Shown one piece after another: positions 1-7,194 of a DNA stretch of 24,660 bases. Both the position numbers and the translations under genes were made by a program. Below the pieces are notes generated by a model. The model made no database searches. It was not told the DNA's origin and was given only the letters and a program-made list of their open reading frames with translations. The stretch is from JAAFIP01 sp043718065. Its GTDB lineage: Bacteria; Pseudomonadota; Gammaproteobacteria; Burkholderiales; Burkholderiaceae_C. Location: positions 1 through 24,660 of the forward strand of contig JAYSWJ010000201.1 in NCBI GenBank assembly GCA_043718065.1, read 5' to 3'. Numbering within the stretch: position 1 is the stretch's first letter; every line of letters begins with the position of its first letter.

Positions 1-255
1 AGCGACGCCGCATGGCAAGCCCGCTGGGAAAGCGCCGTGGCAAAGTGCGGCGTGCCCATCCACCGTATGCCCAGCGGCGCAGGCCACGACGCCATGAAGC
101 TGCACGAAATCATGCCCCAAGCCATGTTGTTTGTACGCGGTGAAAATAGCGGTATCAGCCATAACCCGCTAGAGAGCACTACCAACGACGATATGCAGCT
201 GGGCGTGCAAGCATTTCAAAATCTACTGGCACATTTAGCCCAAGAAATTCCATGA
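1..255 (+). CDS. Allantoate/N-carbamoyl amidohydrolase family, C-terminal end (partial)
   Basis: The frame is open from base 1 and stops at 253-255, so this is the last 84 residues of a gene that begins before the window. The segment MPSGAGHDA followed by MLFVRG, GISHNP and DD is the C-terminal signature of M20-type Zn-dependent amidases of the hydantoinase/carbamoylase group (allantoate amidohydrolase, N-carbamoyl-L-amino acid hydrolase, beta-ureidopropionase). The His of GAGHD and the His of GISHNP are conserved functional positions in that family. The catalytic N-terminus is outside the window, so the substrate cannot be assigned. The stop overlaps the start of the next gene by 4 nt (ATGA), indicating translational coupling with the M20 deacylase downstream. 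Confidence 0.88.
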   Translation, partial: SDAAWQARWESAVAKCGVPIHRMPSGAGHDAMKLHEIMPQAMLFVRGENSGISHNPLESTTNDDMQLGVQAFQNLLAHLAQEIP

Positions 256-1481
256 CCGATTACGACAAACTCGATGCATGGATTGACGCGCATTTTGACG
301 AGGAGGTGGCTTTTCTTCAAGCGCTGATCCAAGTGCCCACCGACACGCCGCCCGGCCACAACACGCCGCATGCCGACCGTACGGCCCAGTTGCTAAGCAA
401 CTTTGGCATGCAAGCTGAAAAGTACAGCCCCAGTGCGGGCGAGCTGGCCCACTACGGCATGCAGTCCATCACCAACCTGATCGTGCGGCGCAAGTATGGT
501 GCGCAGGGCACAGGCAAAACCATCGCGCTCAACGCCCATGGCGACGTAGTGCCCCCCGGCGAAGGCTGGGCCCACGACCCCTATGGCGGCGAGATAGTGG
601 ACGGCAAAATATATGGCCGCGCCTCAGCGGTAAGCAAAAGCGACTTTGCCACCTACACCTTTGCCACCCGCGCCTTGGAAGCCGTAGCCCCGCCCACGCA
701 GGGCGCTATCGAGCTGCACTTTACCTACGACGAAGAATTTGGCGGCGAGATGGGCCCCGGCTGGCTACTGCGCAAGGGCCTAACCAAGCCCGACTTGCTG
801 ATAGCCGCAGGCTTTAGCTACCAAGTGATTACCGCGCACAACGGATGCCTGCAAATGGAGGTCACCGTGCACGGCACAATGGCCCACGCAGCTATCCCGC
901 ACACAGGGGTAGATTCACTGCAAGGCGCAGTGAAAATTTTGAACGCTTTGTACAGCCAAAACGCCATTTACAAACACATCACCAGCCAAGTGGAAGGCAT
1001 CAGCCACCCTTACCTTAATATTGGCCGTATCGAAGGCGGTACCAACACTAATGTGGTGCCCGGCAAAGTCAGTTTTAAGCTAGACCGCCGCATGATCCCC
1101 GAGGAAAAGCCAGTAGAAGTAGAGGCCAACATTCGCCAAGTCATCGCTGATGCTGCGGCCACCTATCCCGACATCACCGTCGACATCAAGCGCCTGCTAT
1201 TGGCCAACAGCATGCAGCCGCTGCCTGGTAATAAGCCGTTAGTAGACGCGCTGCAAAAACATGGCCAACTCATCTTTGGCCAGGCTATCCCCGCCATGGG
1301 CACACCACTGTACACCGATGTGCGCCTGTACAACGCGCATGGCATACCGGGCGTAATCTACGGTGCTGGCCCGCGTACGGTGCTAGAGAGCCACGCCAAG
1401 CGCGCGGACGAAAGACTAGACTTGGGTGACCTGCGCCGCGCTACTAAGGTGATTGCCCGCAGCTTGGCCGATCTTTTGTAA
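252..1481 (+). CDS. M20 family metallopeptidase/deacylase (ArgE/DapE-like)
   Basis: This 409-residue protein has the full M20 layout. The first metal site is NAHGDVV (His96, Asp98), the bridging Asp is probably Asp131 in SKSD, the catalytic Glu pair is Glu161-Glu162 in TYDEEF, and a late His (His381) lies in ESHAKRADE. The middle part (about 200-310) is the dimerisation domain, with HGTMAHAAIPHTG. Family members are cytoplasmic zinc amidohydrolases that remove an acyl group from amino acids or short peptides. The usual GRG-DMKG segment reads GRASAVSKSDFA, so it is not a textbook ArgE or DapE. The start is set by the ATGA overlap with the upstream amidohydrolase. The operon context with a second amidohydrolase and an importer suggests sequential hydrolysis of an imported N-acyl or N-carbamoyl compound, but the substrate is unknown. 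Confidence 0.9.
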   Translation: MTDYDKLDAWIDAHFDEEVAFLQALIQVPTDTPPGHNTPHADRTAQLLSNFGMQAEKYSPSAGELAHYGMQSITNLIVRRKYGAQGTGKTIALNAHGDVVPPGEGWAHDPYGGEIVDGKIYGRASAVSKSDFATYTFATRALEAVAPPTQGAIELHFTYDEEFGGEMGPGWLLRKGLTKPDLLIAAGFSYQVITAHNGCLQMEVTVHGTMAHAAIPHTGVDSLQGAVKILNALYSQNAIYKHITSQVEGISHPYLNIGRIEGGTNTNVVPGKVSFKLDRRMIPEEKPVEVEANIRQVIADAAATYPDITVDIKRLLLANSMQPLPGNKPLVDALQKHGQLIFGQAIPAMGTPLYTDVRLYNAHGIPGVIYGAGPRTVLESHAKRADERLDLGDLRRATKVIARSLADLL

Positions 1482-1666
1482 TAAGGGTTATTTCAGCATG
1501 TAAGTTTCACCAGTAGTCTTGCTTTCAGGGAGTTTGGTTGAAAGGTGCAGAGCCATGCACCCAACCAGTTACGCAATAGCTTATCAGTGGTGTGCATTGG
1601 CATCGTCTTTGCTTGTTATCACTTTATTGCACCGTAATTTTTATGTTAATTTTTATCGGATCTCCC

Positions 1667-2710
1667 ATGGAAACCCGCCAGTTCTTTCAAATCGCCATTA
1701 GCGCAACCGGCGTCGTTGCATCACTGTCTTGGGGAGTCGCCCACGCGCAATCAACGCCTATTAAATTTCAGTTGGATTGGCGCTTTGAAGGGCCGTCTGC
1801 ACTGTTTCTTACCCCTGCCGCCAAAGGCTACTTTAAAGACGCCAAATTGGATGTGACGGTGGATGCTGGCAACGGCTCGGGCGGTGCGGTTACACGCGTG
1901 GCGTCGGGCACCTACGATATGGGCTTTGCCGACATTGCCGCACTGATGGAATTTCATGCTAACAATCCCGATGCACCGAACAAGCCCGTGGCCGTGATGA
2001 TGGTGTACAACAACACGCCAGCGTCGGTGATGGCGCTTAAAAAATCAGGCATTAAAACCATTGCCGATTTGAACGGCAAAAAGCTGGGCGCTCCTGTCTT
2101 TGACGCAGGCCGCCGCAGCTTCCCCATCTTTGCCAAGGCCAACAAGGTTGCTGGTGTGCAATGGACCAGCATGGACCCGCCCCTGCGCGAGACCATGCTA
2201 GCACGCGGCGACGTAGATGCCATCACCGGCTTTACCTTTACCAGCCTGCTTAACCTGGAAGCGCGCGGCATCAAGGCTGACGAAGTGATCGTCATGCCCT
2301 ACGCCATCAACGGCGTAAAGCTGTACGGCAACGCCATCATCGCCTCGCCTAAGTTAATCAAAGAAAACCCAGCGGCGGTGAAGGCATTTTTAGCCGCTTT
2401 TGCCAAAGGTGCTAAAGAAGCGATGGCCAATCCCAAGGCCGCGATTGAGTTTGTCAAAGCCCGCGACGGCATCATCAATACCGACCTAGAGACTCGCCGC
2501 TTTCAGCTGGCTATCGACACCGCTATCAACAGCCCCGACGCACGCACAGAAGGCTTTGGCCAAGTGGTGCCAGGCCGCTTAAGCTTGATGGCCAGCCAAG
2601 TGTCAGACGCCTTCAACACCAAAACCCGTGTTGTGCCAGAGGCCGTGTGGAACGCCAGCTTCTTACCGAGCGCGGCTGAGTTAAACGTGCTGCCTGCCGC
2701 CAAAAAGTAA
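1667..2710 (+). CDS. ABC transporter periplasmic substrate-binding protein, NMT1/THI5-like
   Basis: The frame is open from 1592, but the Met at 1667 starts a normal Sec signal peptide: METRQFF, then a hydrophobic stretch, then a cleavage site after AHA. The mature protein would begin QSTPIKFQLDW. I chose this start, giving 347 residues. The segments LDWRFEGPSALF, AAKGYFKDAKLDV and ASGTYDMGFADIAAL are typical of the NMT1/THI5-like (SsuA/TauA-related) binding-protein family, which binds pyrimidines, thiamine precursors, sulfonates or similar small molecules. It is followed by the matching ATPase and permease genes. The 185-nt gap after the M20 gene may hold its own promoter, but I see no convincing one. 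The ligand cannot be inferred from the sequence alone. Confidence 0.9.
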   Translation: METRQFFQIAISATGVVASLSWGVAHAQSTPIKFQLDWRFEGPSALFLTPAAKGYFKDAKLDVTVDAGNGSGGAVTRVASGTYDMGFADIAALMEFHANNPDAPNKPVAVMMVYNNTPASVMALKKSGIKTIADLNGKKLGAPVFDAGRRSFPIFAKANKVAGVQWTSMDPPLRETMLARGDVDAITGFTFTSLLNLEARGIKADEVIVMPYAINGVKLYGNAIIASPKLIKENPAAVKAFLAAFAKGAKEAMANPKAAIEFVKARDGIINTDLETRRFQLAIDTAINSPDARTEGFGQVVPGRLSLMASQVSDAFNTKTRVVPEAVWNASFLPSAAELNVLPAAKK

Positions 2711-2755
2711 ATCTGATGACTCTGTGATAGGGAGTTTTAAAATCTGCCAAGTACT

Positions 2756-2794
2756 ATTAATTTAATAGCTGTTTGAGCAGTATCTACGTCCTAG
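2756..2794 (+). repeat. Dispersed ~35-bp element, copy 1 (intergenic)
   Basis: This stretch between the binding-protein gene and the ATPase gene reads AATTTAATAGCTGTTTGAGC and continues CAGTATCTACGTCC. It matches the family seen at 14569, 18111, 18930 (reverse) and 20362, whose common core is AATAGCTGCTTGAGCAG. It is more diverged than the in-gene copies: CTGTTTGAGCAG here against CTGCTTGAGCAG. It is the only copy in the window that lies wholly outside a coding sequence. Confidence 0.65.
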
Positions 2795-2831
2795 GAACTC
2801 TATTTCACTATAAAAATACAGCGGTAATGCG

Positions 2832-3665
2832 ATGATTTCTTTTACTGAAGTGTCTACACCATTTGTAGATTTTCAAAACGTCTGGCTGGCTTATAACGAC
2901 GATCTATTGGCGCAAAACAATTTCGCGGTAGAAGACATTACGCTCACAGTGGGCGCGGGGGAATTTATCGCTATTGTTGGGCCGTCGGGTTGTGGCAAAT
3001 CTACTTTTATGAAGTTGACCACGGGTTTGAAAATGCCCAGCAAAGGCAACATCAAAATCAACGGTTCGCCTGTGACCGGGCCGCTGAAAATCAGCGGTAT
3101 GGCTTTTCAGGCACCCTCGCTGCTGCCCTGGCGTACCACGCTAGACAACGTGTTGCTGCCGCTAGAAATTGTTGAACCGTACCGCAGTCACTTTAAAAGT
3201 AAACGTAAAGAGTACGAAGCACGTGCCTCTAAATTGCTAGAAACTGTTGGCCTAGGCGGCTACGAAAAGAAATTCCCGTGGCAGCTCTCGGGTGGCATGC
3301 AGCAGCGCGCCAGCATTTGCCGCGCGCTCATCCACGAGCCCAAAATGCTGCTGCTAGACGAGCCCTTTGGCGCGCTAGACGCTTTTACCCGCGAAGAGCT
3401 GTGGTGCACGCTGCGCGATTTGCATGCTGTACAAAAATTCAACGTTATCTTGGTCACACACGATTTGCGAGAGAGCGTGTTCTTGGCCGACAAGGTGTAT
3501 GTGATGAGCAAATCGCCCGGCCGCCTGATGGTAGAAAAGCATATCGACCTGCCCCGCCCGCGCGAGCTAGAGATCACGTATACCAAAGAGTTTGCCGACA
3601 TTGTGCTAGAGCTGCACGGGCATATTGGTGCGATTCGCACACACAGCACTATCGTCCAACCATAG
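2832..3665 (+). CDS. ABC transporter ATP-binding protein (SsuB/TauB-like)
   Basis: This 277-residue cytoplasmic ATPase energises the importer. All nucleotide-binding motifs are present: Walker A GPSGCGKST (50-58), Q-loop Gln93 in AFQAPSLLPW, signature LSGGMQQR (152-159), Walker B MLLLDE (172-177) followed by PFGALD, and the H-loop VTHD. The LLPW after the Q-loop and the overall length fit the nitrate/sulfonate/taurine/pyrimidine importer ATPases. No strong ribosome-binding site is visible before the ATG at 2832; the alternative ATG at 2827 is out of frame. The permease gene follows 14 nt after the stop, so the two are almost certainly co-transcribed. Confidence 0.95.
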   Translation: MISFTEVSTPFVDFQNVWLAYNDDLLAQNNFAVEDITLTVGAGEFIAIVGPSGCGKSTFMKLTTGLKMPSKGNIKINGSPVTGPLKISGMAFQAPSLLPWRTTLDNVLLPLEIVEPYRSHFKSKRKEYEARASKLLETVGLGGYEKKFPWQLSGGMQQRASICRALIHEPKMLLLDEPFGALDAFTREELWCTLRDLHAVQKFNVILVTHDLRESVFLADKVYVMSKSPGRLMVEKHIDLPRPRELEITYTKEFADIVLELHGHIGAIRTHSTIVQP

Positions 3666-3679
3666 CAAAAAGACGCCTT

Positions 3680-4429
3680 ATGCACAAAACAATTGAGCGT
3701 TATGCGCCCTGGTTGGTCTTAGCCCTAGCTTTGTTGCTATGGCAAATGACCGTCACGCTGTTTCAGGTTCCTGATTTCATCTTTCCCAGCCCTTGGCAAA
3801 TAGCCAAAGAGCTGGTGGAGTTTAAAGATGCTCTGCTCAAATCAGCATGGCAGACCTTTTGGGTCACGATGGTAGGATTTTCGCTGGCTATCGTAGTGGG
3901 CGTACTTCTGGGCTTTTTAGTTGGTTCATCACGGCTAGCTTACGCCGCGTTTTATCCCATCATGGTGGGGTTTAACGCAGTGCCCAAAGCTGCGATTGTG
4001 CCCATCTTGGTAGTGTGGTTTGGCATCGGCGTAGGTCCAGGTATTCTTACGGCGTTTCTCATCAGTTTTTTTTTCATCACTGTCAATATTGCTACCGGCT
4101 TGGCCACGCTAGAGCCTGAGCTAGAAGACGTTTTACGCGTACTAGGTGCAAAACGATGGGATGTGTTGACTAAAGTGGGTATGCCCCGTTCGTTGCCCTA
4201 CTTTTTTGGCTCACTCAAAATAGCTATTACCTTGGCTTTTGTGGGTACCGTGCTGGCAGAAATGACCGCAGGTGACTCTGGCATAGGCTCGCTTATCGAA
4301 ACGGCAGGTAGTCAACAACGTTTGCCACTGGCCTTTGCAGGCTTGGTAGTTATCAGCGCGATGGCGATGGTAATGTATGAGCTGTTTGACTATGTGGAAA
4401 AGCACACTACGGCGCGGGTCGCACCATAA
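3680..4429 (+). CDS. ABC transporter permease (SsuC/TauC-like)
   Basis: This is a 249-residue inner-membrane protein of the BPD_transp_1 type. The reading frame is open back to 3278, but that part only shadows the ATPase gene. The Met at 3680 gives the normal permease N-terminus MHKTIERYAPW followed at once by a membrane helix, and places the gene 14 nt after the ATPase stop. About six hydrophobic segments are visible. The EAA-type loop that contacts the ATPase is EPELEDVLRVLGAKRWDVL, followed by PRSLPYFFGSLK. Together with the two upstream genes it completes a binding-protein, ATPase and permease importer. It is the last gene of this transcription unit, with a 132-nt gap before the next gene. 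Confidence 0.93.
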   Translation: MHKTIERYAPWLVLALALLLWQMTVTLFQVPDFIFPSPWQIAKELVEFKDALLKSAWQTFWVTMVGFSLAIVVGVLLGFLVGSSRLAYAAFYPIMVGFNAVPKAAIVPILVVWFGIGVGPGILTAFLISFFFITVNIATGLATLEPELEDVLRVLGAKRWDVLTKVGMPRSLPYFFGSLKIAITLAFVGTVLAEMTAGDSGIGSLIETAGSQQRLPLAFAGLVVISAMAMVMYELFDYVEKHTTARVAP

Positions 4430-4475
4430 TTAGTGTCAAGCATCGCAAGCGCTGTGTACCCAAGTGTATTTGCAG

Positions 4476-4502
4476 GGCTAGCGCTGTGCGCCCGCGCTAG
4501 CC
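4476..4502. repeat. Perfect 9-bp inverted repeat after the permease gene
   Basis: GGCTAGCGC at 4476-4484 and its exact complement at 4494-4502 enclose a 9-nt loop, 46 nt after the permease stop. It could end the transporter transcript, but no T-run follows on either strand, so an intrinsic terminator is not supported. A second small hairpin, CGGCGA at 4536-4541 with TCGCCG at 4555-4560, ends one base before the ATG of the next gene and could affect its translation. No clear promoter is seen in this 132-nt gap. Confidence 0.5.
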
Positions 4503-4561
4503 TAGACGCAATATTCGGGTGAATTTGTAGCATGGCGGCGAAATTCGCTTAACATCGCCGG

Positions 4562-5350
4562 ATGAAATCTGTCTTCATTACTGGCGCATCATCTGGCATA
4601 GGGGCTGCTCTCGCGCAGCATTACGCTGCACAAGGCGCAACAATTGGCTTGGTAGCGCGCCGCTTGGACGTGCTAGAACAGCTTAAAAATAGCCTGCCTG
4701 ATCCGCATAAACACAAAATCTACCCACTGGATGTGAACGACCACGAAGCGCTGGCGGTGGCGGCAGAAGACTTTATTCGCGCCACGGGCGTCGTTAACGT
4801 CGTGATCGCCAGTGCGGGCATAGCGCATAACAAACCTACTGGCGCGCACAAAGACATCGCTATTTTCGCAAAGGTGATGAACACCAACGTTTTGGCTACT
4901 GTGGCCACATTTGCCCCGTTCATTGCCCACATGAAGGCCCATGCCCAGCAGCAGCCGTGCCGCTTGGTAGGCATTGCCAGCATTGCAGGCGTGCGGGGTT
5001 TGCCGGGATCGGAGTCTTATAGTGCGTCCAAAGCGGCGGTTATCAGCTATTGCGAATCGCTGCGTCTAGACCTGCGCAAGTCAGGCATTGCGGTGGTTAC
5101 TTTAGCGCCGGGTTTTATTCAGACGCCGATGACCACGCATGTACCCAAATCAGTACCGTTTTTTATGCCAGTAGATGATTTTGCCAAGGCCGCTATCAAG
5201 GCCATTGCGCGCGGCGACTCTTACCGTGTTATTCCGTGGCAAATGGGCCTGCCCGCCAAGCTGCTGCGCATTGTGCCCAACTGGCTGTACGACCGCGCCA
5301 CGCAAATCACCAAGCCCGCACAAGCCCTGTCGTCGACTATTTCCAAGTGA
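4562..5350 (+). CDS. Short-chain dehydrogenase/reductase (SDR)
   Basis: This 262-residue classical SDR is an NAD(P)-dependent oxidoreductase with a Rossmann fold. The cofactor motif TGASSGIG is at 7-14, and the catalytic Ser140, Tyr153 and Lys157 are in SIAG and YSASK. The segment LAPGFIQTPMT after the active site is typical. The arginine pair in VARR after the second strand hints at NADP preference. The C-terminal tail PWQMGLPAKLLRIVPNWLYD resembles the membrane-associated SDRs of lipid or sterol type, but the substrate is not identifiable. The next gene starts only 5 nt after its stop, so the pair is probably one operon. Confidence 0.88.
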   Translation: MKSVFITGASSGIGAALAQHYAAQGATIGLVARRLDVLEQLKNSLPDPHKHKIYPLDVNDHEALAVAAEDFIRATGVVNVVIASAGIAHNKPTGAHKDIAIFAKVMNTNVLATVATFAPFIAHMKAHAQQQPCRLVGIASIAGVRGLPGSESYSASKAAVISYCESLRLDLRKSGIAVVTLAPGFIQTPMTTHVPKSVPFFMPVDDFAKAAIKAIARGDSYRVIPWQMGLPAKLLRIVPNWLYDRATQITKPAQALSSTISK

Positions 5351-5355
5351 TCAGT

Positions 5356-6210
5356 ATGCAAATCACCCCCGTTGAAAAAGCGCAATTTACCAGCAATCAG
5401 TCTTTTTTAGACACTTACAAGGCACACAATCGCCCGGTCATTTTTGACAACGTGTGCGACGATTGGCCCGCCAAAAAGAAGTGGACGGTGGACTACCTGT
5501 GCAGCGTAGTGGGTGACAAGCAAGTGCCACTGTATGGTGGCCAAGAAGCCAAAGGCCACAAGCACCAACATGCGCTAGTAGCGCAAATGACATTTCGTGA
5601 ATTCATTACCGAGCTGAACAAAGGCAACAGCAAGCTGCGCATGTTTTTCTACAATATCTTGGCGCAAGCGCCCGAGCTGATGAAGGATTTTTACTTTCCT
5701 AAAATTGGCTTGAAGATGTTTACCAAATTGCCCGCGCTGTTTTTTGGCGGGCGAGGTGCCAAAGTGCAAATGCACTTTGATATCGACTGGGCTGACTTAT
5801 TGATGTTCCACTTTGGCGGAAAGAAACGGGTGTATCTGTTTGCACCCGATCAAGAAAAATATCTCTACCGCGTGCCCTACTCTTACAGCAGCCTGTTCGA
5901 GATTGATATTGACCAGCCAGACTTTGAAAAATTCCCCGCGCTACAGCATGCCACCGGCTACATGGCCGAGCTAAAACATGGCGACACGCTGTACATACCA
6001 CCGGGCTTTTGGCACTATGTGGTGTATGACGATATGTGCTTTTCGATGACCTTGCGTGCACTGCCGCGCAAGCCCCAGCATATTTTTAATTTTTTATATA
6101 ACGTCATCTACATACGCACAGCAGATGGCTTGATGCGCAAGATTGTCGGCCAATCGTGGAACGATAAGAATCGTGAGCGCGCTTTTACGATGGGCAACAG
6201 GGCTGCATAA
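5356..6210 (+). CDS. Cupin-8/JmjC-domain protein, probable Fe(II)/2-oxoglutarate dioxygenase
   Basis: The frame is open from 5236, but that extension lies inside the upstream SDR. The ATG at 5356, 5 nt after the SDR stop, gives MQITPVEKAQF and 284 residues. The metal triad of the JmjC/cupin-8 (FIH-like) family is visible: His140 and Asp142 in QMHFDIDW, and His220 in PPGFWHYVVY. The sequence RPVIFDNVCDDWPA near the N-terminus is the usual opening of this family. Such proteins hydroxylate amino-acid side chains of proteins or small molecules in the cytoplasm. Coupling with an SDR suggests a two-step oxidation, which is inference only. A strong terminator follows at 6235-6260. Confidence 0.85.
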   Translation: MQITPVEKAQFTSNQSFLDTYKAHNRPVIFDNVCDDWPAKKKWTVDYLCSVVGDKQVPLYGGQEAKGHKHQHALVAQMTFREFITELNKGNSKLRMFFYNILAQAPELMKDFYFPKIGLKMFTKLPALFFGGRGAKVQMHFDIDWADLLMFHFGGKKRVYLFAPDQEKYLYRVPYSYSSLFEIDIDQPDFEKFPALQHATGYMAELKHGDTLYIPPGFWHYVVYDDMCFSMTLRALPRKPQHIFNFLYNVIYIRTADGLMRKIVGQSWNDKNRERAFTMGNRAA

Positions 6211-6234
6211 CTCGACGTTGCTTGAAGACGAAAA

Positions 6235-6260
6235 AAAAAGACTGCCGAAGCAGTCTTTTT
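6235..6260. terminator. Bidirectional Rho-independent terminator
   Basis: AAAAAGACTGC (6235-6245), a CGAA tetraloop and the exact complement GCAGTCTTTTT (6250-6260) form an 11-bp hairpin. A T-run lies on the plus strand, and because of the A-run at 6231-6239 one also lies on the minus strand. It sits between the convergent cupin-8 gene and phaB and can end both transcripts. Confidence 0.93.
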
Positions 6261-6278
6261 GCAGAGCACGGCAGGCGG

Positions 6279-7016
6279 TTAACCCATGTGCAAGCCGCCG
6301 TTCAGCGAGAAGTCTGCACCCGTAGCGTAGCCGCCCTCGTCAGACGAGATCCACGAAATTATCGAGGCGATTTCTTCTGGGGTGCCCAAGCGCTTGGCAG
6401 GTACGCCAGAGACAATTTTCTCCAGCACGTCTGCTCGAATAGCTTTGACCATGTCGGTGCCGATATAGCCGGGGCTTACGGTGTTGACTGTCACGCCCTT
6501 GCTGGCCACCTCTTGCGCCAGCGCCATGGTAAAGCCATGCAACCCCGCTTTGGCGGTGGAATAGTTCACTTGGCCAAACTGGCCTTTTTGGCCGTTGACC
6601 GAGCTGATGTTGATAATGCGCCCAAAGCCCGCTTCAATCATGCCTTCAATCACCTGCTTGGTCACGTTGAACATGCTGTCCAGATTGGTGGAGATCACAG
6701 CGTTCCAGTCTGCCTTGCTCATTTTGCGAAACTGGCCGTCGCGGGTGATACCGGCGTTATTGACCAATATAGCCACCGCGCCATGTTCAGCTTTGACTTT
6801 TTCAAACGCCGCTACCGTGCTGTCCCAGTCGCCCACGTTGCCTACCGAGGCGTAGAAGGTGTAGCCCAGCGCTTTTTGCTCGCCAATCCACTTGTCAAAG
6901 TCGCGCGTGGGGCCGCAGCCTGCAATGACTTTAAATCCGTCTTTATGTAACCGTTGGCAAATACCGGTACCAATGCCACCCATACCGCCTGTCACGTACG
7001 CAATTTTTTGGCTCAT
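6279..7016 (-). CDS. phaB: Acetoacetyl-CoA reductase PhaB
   Basis: This 245-residue SDR reduces acetoacetyl-CoA to (R)-3-hydroxybutyryl-CoA with NADPH, the second step of PHB synthesis. The sequence follows the Cupriavidus PhaB pattern closely: YVTGGMGGIGTGICQRL at the start, NNAGITRD, the active site Ser138/Ser139, Tyr152 and Lys156 (INISSVNGQKGQFGQVNYS), and the C-terminus FSLNGGLHMG. The start at 7016 is preceded by AGGAAA about six nt upstream, a good ribosome-binding site. Unlike the compact phaCAB operon, it lies about 3.7 kb beyond phaA on the same strand, separated by two plus-strand genes. It therefore needs its own promoter in 7017-7190. A strong terminator follows it. Confidence 0.95.
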   Translation of the reverse strand: MSQKIAYVTGGMGGIGTGICQRLHKDGFKVIAGCGPTRDFDKWIGEQKALGYTFYASVGNVGDWDSTVAAFEKVKAEHGAVAILVNNAGITRDGQFRKMSKADWNAVISTNLDSMFNVTKQVIEGMIEAGFGRIINISSVNGQKGQFGQVNYSTAKAGLHGFTMALAQEVASKGVTVNTVSPGYIGTDMVKAIRADVLEKIVSGVPAKRLGTPEEIASIISWISSDEGGYATGADFSLNGGLHMG

Positions 7017-7194
7017 GATGTTTCCTATTTGTTATAAAACCTCTACTTTAATACCTTTAGCCTGTTTGATGAATAAGGCAAACACCAATGGAACCGTTTA
7101 GCGCTAAGGGCCAATGTCTTACAAGAAGTCAGCGGCTTTAACCACAGCAGTGCAACCGCTTAAAAACAATAATAGTGTTATACATTTTAAATAC

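Noticed and set aside
1627..1656. Promoter-like TTGCAC and TTTTAT hexamers 18 nt apart before the binding-protein gene
   Set aside because: The -10 match is weak and would place transcription start almost on the start codon.
3278..3679. Extended N-terminus of the permease frame
   Set aside because: These 134 codons are Ala/Arg-rich and lie entirely in a shifted frame of the ATPase gene; the permease has a normal start at 3680.
4476..4502. Hairpin as an intrinsic terminator of the transporter operon
   Set aside because: It has no T-run on either strand; kept only as an inverted repeat.
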